Source: Dokdonella_A sp035545255
GTDB taxonomy: Bacteria > Pseudomonadota > Gammaproteobacteria > Xanthomonadales > Rhodanobacteraceae
Reading direction: 5' to 3'
Length of the DNA stretch: 6,083 bases
Assembly (NCBI GenBank): GCA_035545255.1
Contig: DASZYR010000102.1
Coordinates: forward strand, 1-6,083
Both the position numbers and the translations under genes were made by a program. Positions 5,627-6,083 of the stretch are shown piece after piece (position 1 is the first letter of the stretch; each line of letters begins with the position of its first letter). The notes below the pieces were generated by a model. It had not been told where the DNA came from, ran no database searches, and saw nothing but the letters and a program-made list of their open reading frames with translations.

Positions 5627-5700
5627 GACGATCAGATGGCGAGGGAACGCGAGCGCGTGACGATCGCTTCCAAAAGTGCGGCCATGCCAGCTTCGAGGCG

Positions 5701-6083
5701 CTACGGATCGAAGCCGCCGTGGAAGATCGGATCGGCGACGTCCTTCCGGTAGGCGAGCTGGAACGTGCCCTGATACCAGCCGTTGTAGCTGCCGACCGTC
5801 ACCGTGAACCACGCGGCATACGGCGCCGTCCACGTCACTTCCGATTGCACGTCGCAGGCGTCGTCGCTGTAGCCTAGCGTTTCGCCGCCATACGAGATCG
5901 ATAGCGTCGTGTCGAAATCGGCCCAGCCGCCGGTGCCGGGGCACATGCTGTAGTAATACGTCGTGCCTGCCTCGCCGTAGAACGTGAACGTCCACGTGCC
6001 GGCCGGCCCGATGTAGCCGTAGTCGCTCGACTGCCAGTAGGTGTCCGGCGTCAGCGTCGGCGTGACGTTGTCGACGTGCACCT
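5701..6083 (-). CDS. C-terminus of a probable exported protein with a PPC-like beta-sandwich domain
   Basis: The gene runs off the right edge; 126 residues and the stop (5703-5701) are visible. The fragment is rich in Tyr, Trp, Thr and Gly. A stretch 'ADFDTTLSISYGGETLGYSDDACD' (about 54-77), followed by 'SEVTWTAP' (80-87) and 'WFTVTVGSYNG' (91-101), resembles bacterial pre-peptidase C-terminal (PPC) domains. In these, the DTTL...DD.C pattern recurs at the end of secreted peptidases and other extracellular proteins. Cys47 and Cys76 could form a disulfide, supporting export. The last residues, 'ADPIFHGGFDP', form a short tail of the 'IF..GF[DE]' kind that I recall at the C-termini of many exported Xanthomonadales proteins; its function is not known to me. 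No catalytic domain is visible. The window's right-hand GTG codon at 6081 is internal, not the start. Confidence 0.8.
   Translation of the reverse strand, partial: VHVDNVTPTLTPDTYWQSSDYGYIGPAGTWTFTFYGEAGTTYYYSMCPGTGGWADFDTTLSISYGGETLGYSDDACDVQSEVTWTAPYAAWFTVTVGSYNGWYQGTFQLAYRKDVADPIFHGGFDP

Larger units (their letters stand above)
5537..5630. repeat. REP-like inverted pair (BIME-type palindromic element)
   Basis: Two 34-bp arms, 5537-5570 and 5597-5630, are inverted copies that match at 27 of 34 positions. Each contains its own hairpin. The left arm pairs 5542-5548 with 5553-5559 (7 bp including one G-T, loop GGAA). The right arm pairs 5607-5614 with 5619-5626 (8 perfect bp, loop TTTC). Translated in the plus frame the element reads 'VVPAEAGIQ' then 'HWVPAFAGTT', a peptide signature often seen where this kind of dispersed repeat is translated in Xanthomonadales and other proteobacterial genomes. 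Such repeats are typically spread by RAYT (REP-associated IS200-like) transposases; no transposase is in the window. Its location between convergent genes is typical of REP elements. Confidence 0.85.

Noticed and set aside
4224..5660. Long plus-strand open frame of 478 residues overlapping hutI
   Set aside because: Arg/Ala-rich shadow in another frame of hutI; it has no domain pattern and its end is translated REP sequence.
5523..5660. Small plus-strand ORF of 45 residues beginning MNPPAVVPAEAGIQ
   Set aside because: It is a translation of the REP pair, a familiar source of false gene calls; no supporting ribosome binding site.
1..6083. CRISPR array, tRNA, rRNA or insertion sequence
   Set aside because: No regularly spaced repeats, cloverleaf, rRNA-like sequence or transposase was seen on either strand.

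Overview
The window is GC-rich, densely coded bacterial DNA. The gene families, the translated signature of the palindromic repeat ('VPAEAGIQ ... WVPAFAGTT') and the 'DPIFHGGFDP' protein tail suggest a gammaproteobacterium of the Xanthomonadales/Lysobacterales (Lysobacter-, Dokdonella- or Rhodanobacter-like). This placement rests on recalled family patterns; no database was searched.

Layout, left to right. (1) 2-319 (+): the 3' end of an alkaline-phosphatase-superfamily nucleotide pyrophosphatase/phosphodiesterase, followed by a weak hairpin/T-tract terminator. (2) 461-1383 (+): two genes 2 nt apart. The first is a 176-residue protein with less GC-biased codons and a CAE...CxxC pair that looks like the zinc site of a deaminase fold. 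The second is a VOC (glyoxalase/bleomycin-resistance fold) protein that lacks the usual metal ligands. (3) 1418-2782 (-): hutF, formimidoylglutamate deiminase, with a strong ribosome binding site and an inverted repeat in its leader. (4) 2891-5511 (+): a ClC chloride/proton antiporter gene and hutI, imidazolonepropionase, overlapping by ATGA. They are transcribed divergently from hutF. (5) 5512-5700: a REP-like inverted pair whose spacer is exactly two copies of a 13-bp palindrome-containing unit, between convergent genes. (6) 5701-6083 (-): the C-terminus of a probably exported protein with a PPC-like beta-sandwich domain and a short 'IF..GF'-type tail.

How the genes fit together: HutI makes formiminoglutamate from imidazolonepropionate, and HutF deaminates it to N-formylglutamate plus ammonia. 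These are consecutive steps of the five-step histidine degradation route. hutH, hutU and hutG are not in the window, so the pathway is split or continues elsewhere. A ClC antiporter translationally coupled to hutI, on the opposite side of a shared divergent promoter region from hutF, is the most unusual feature of the hut neighbourhood. The deaminase-like/VOC pair is the best candidate for something undescribed.
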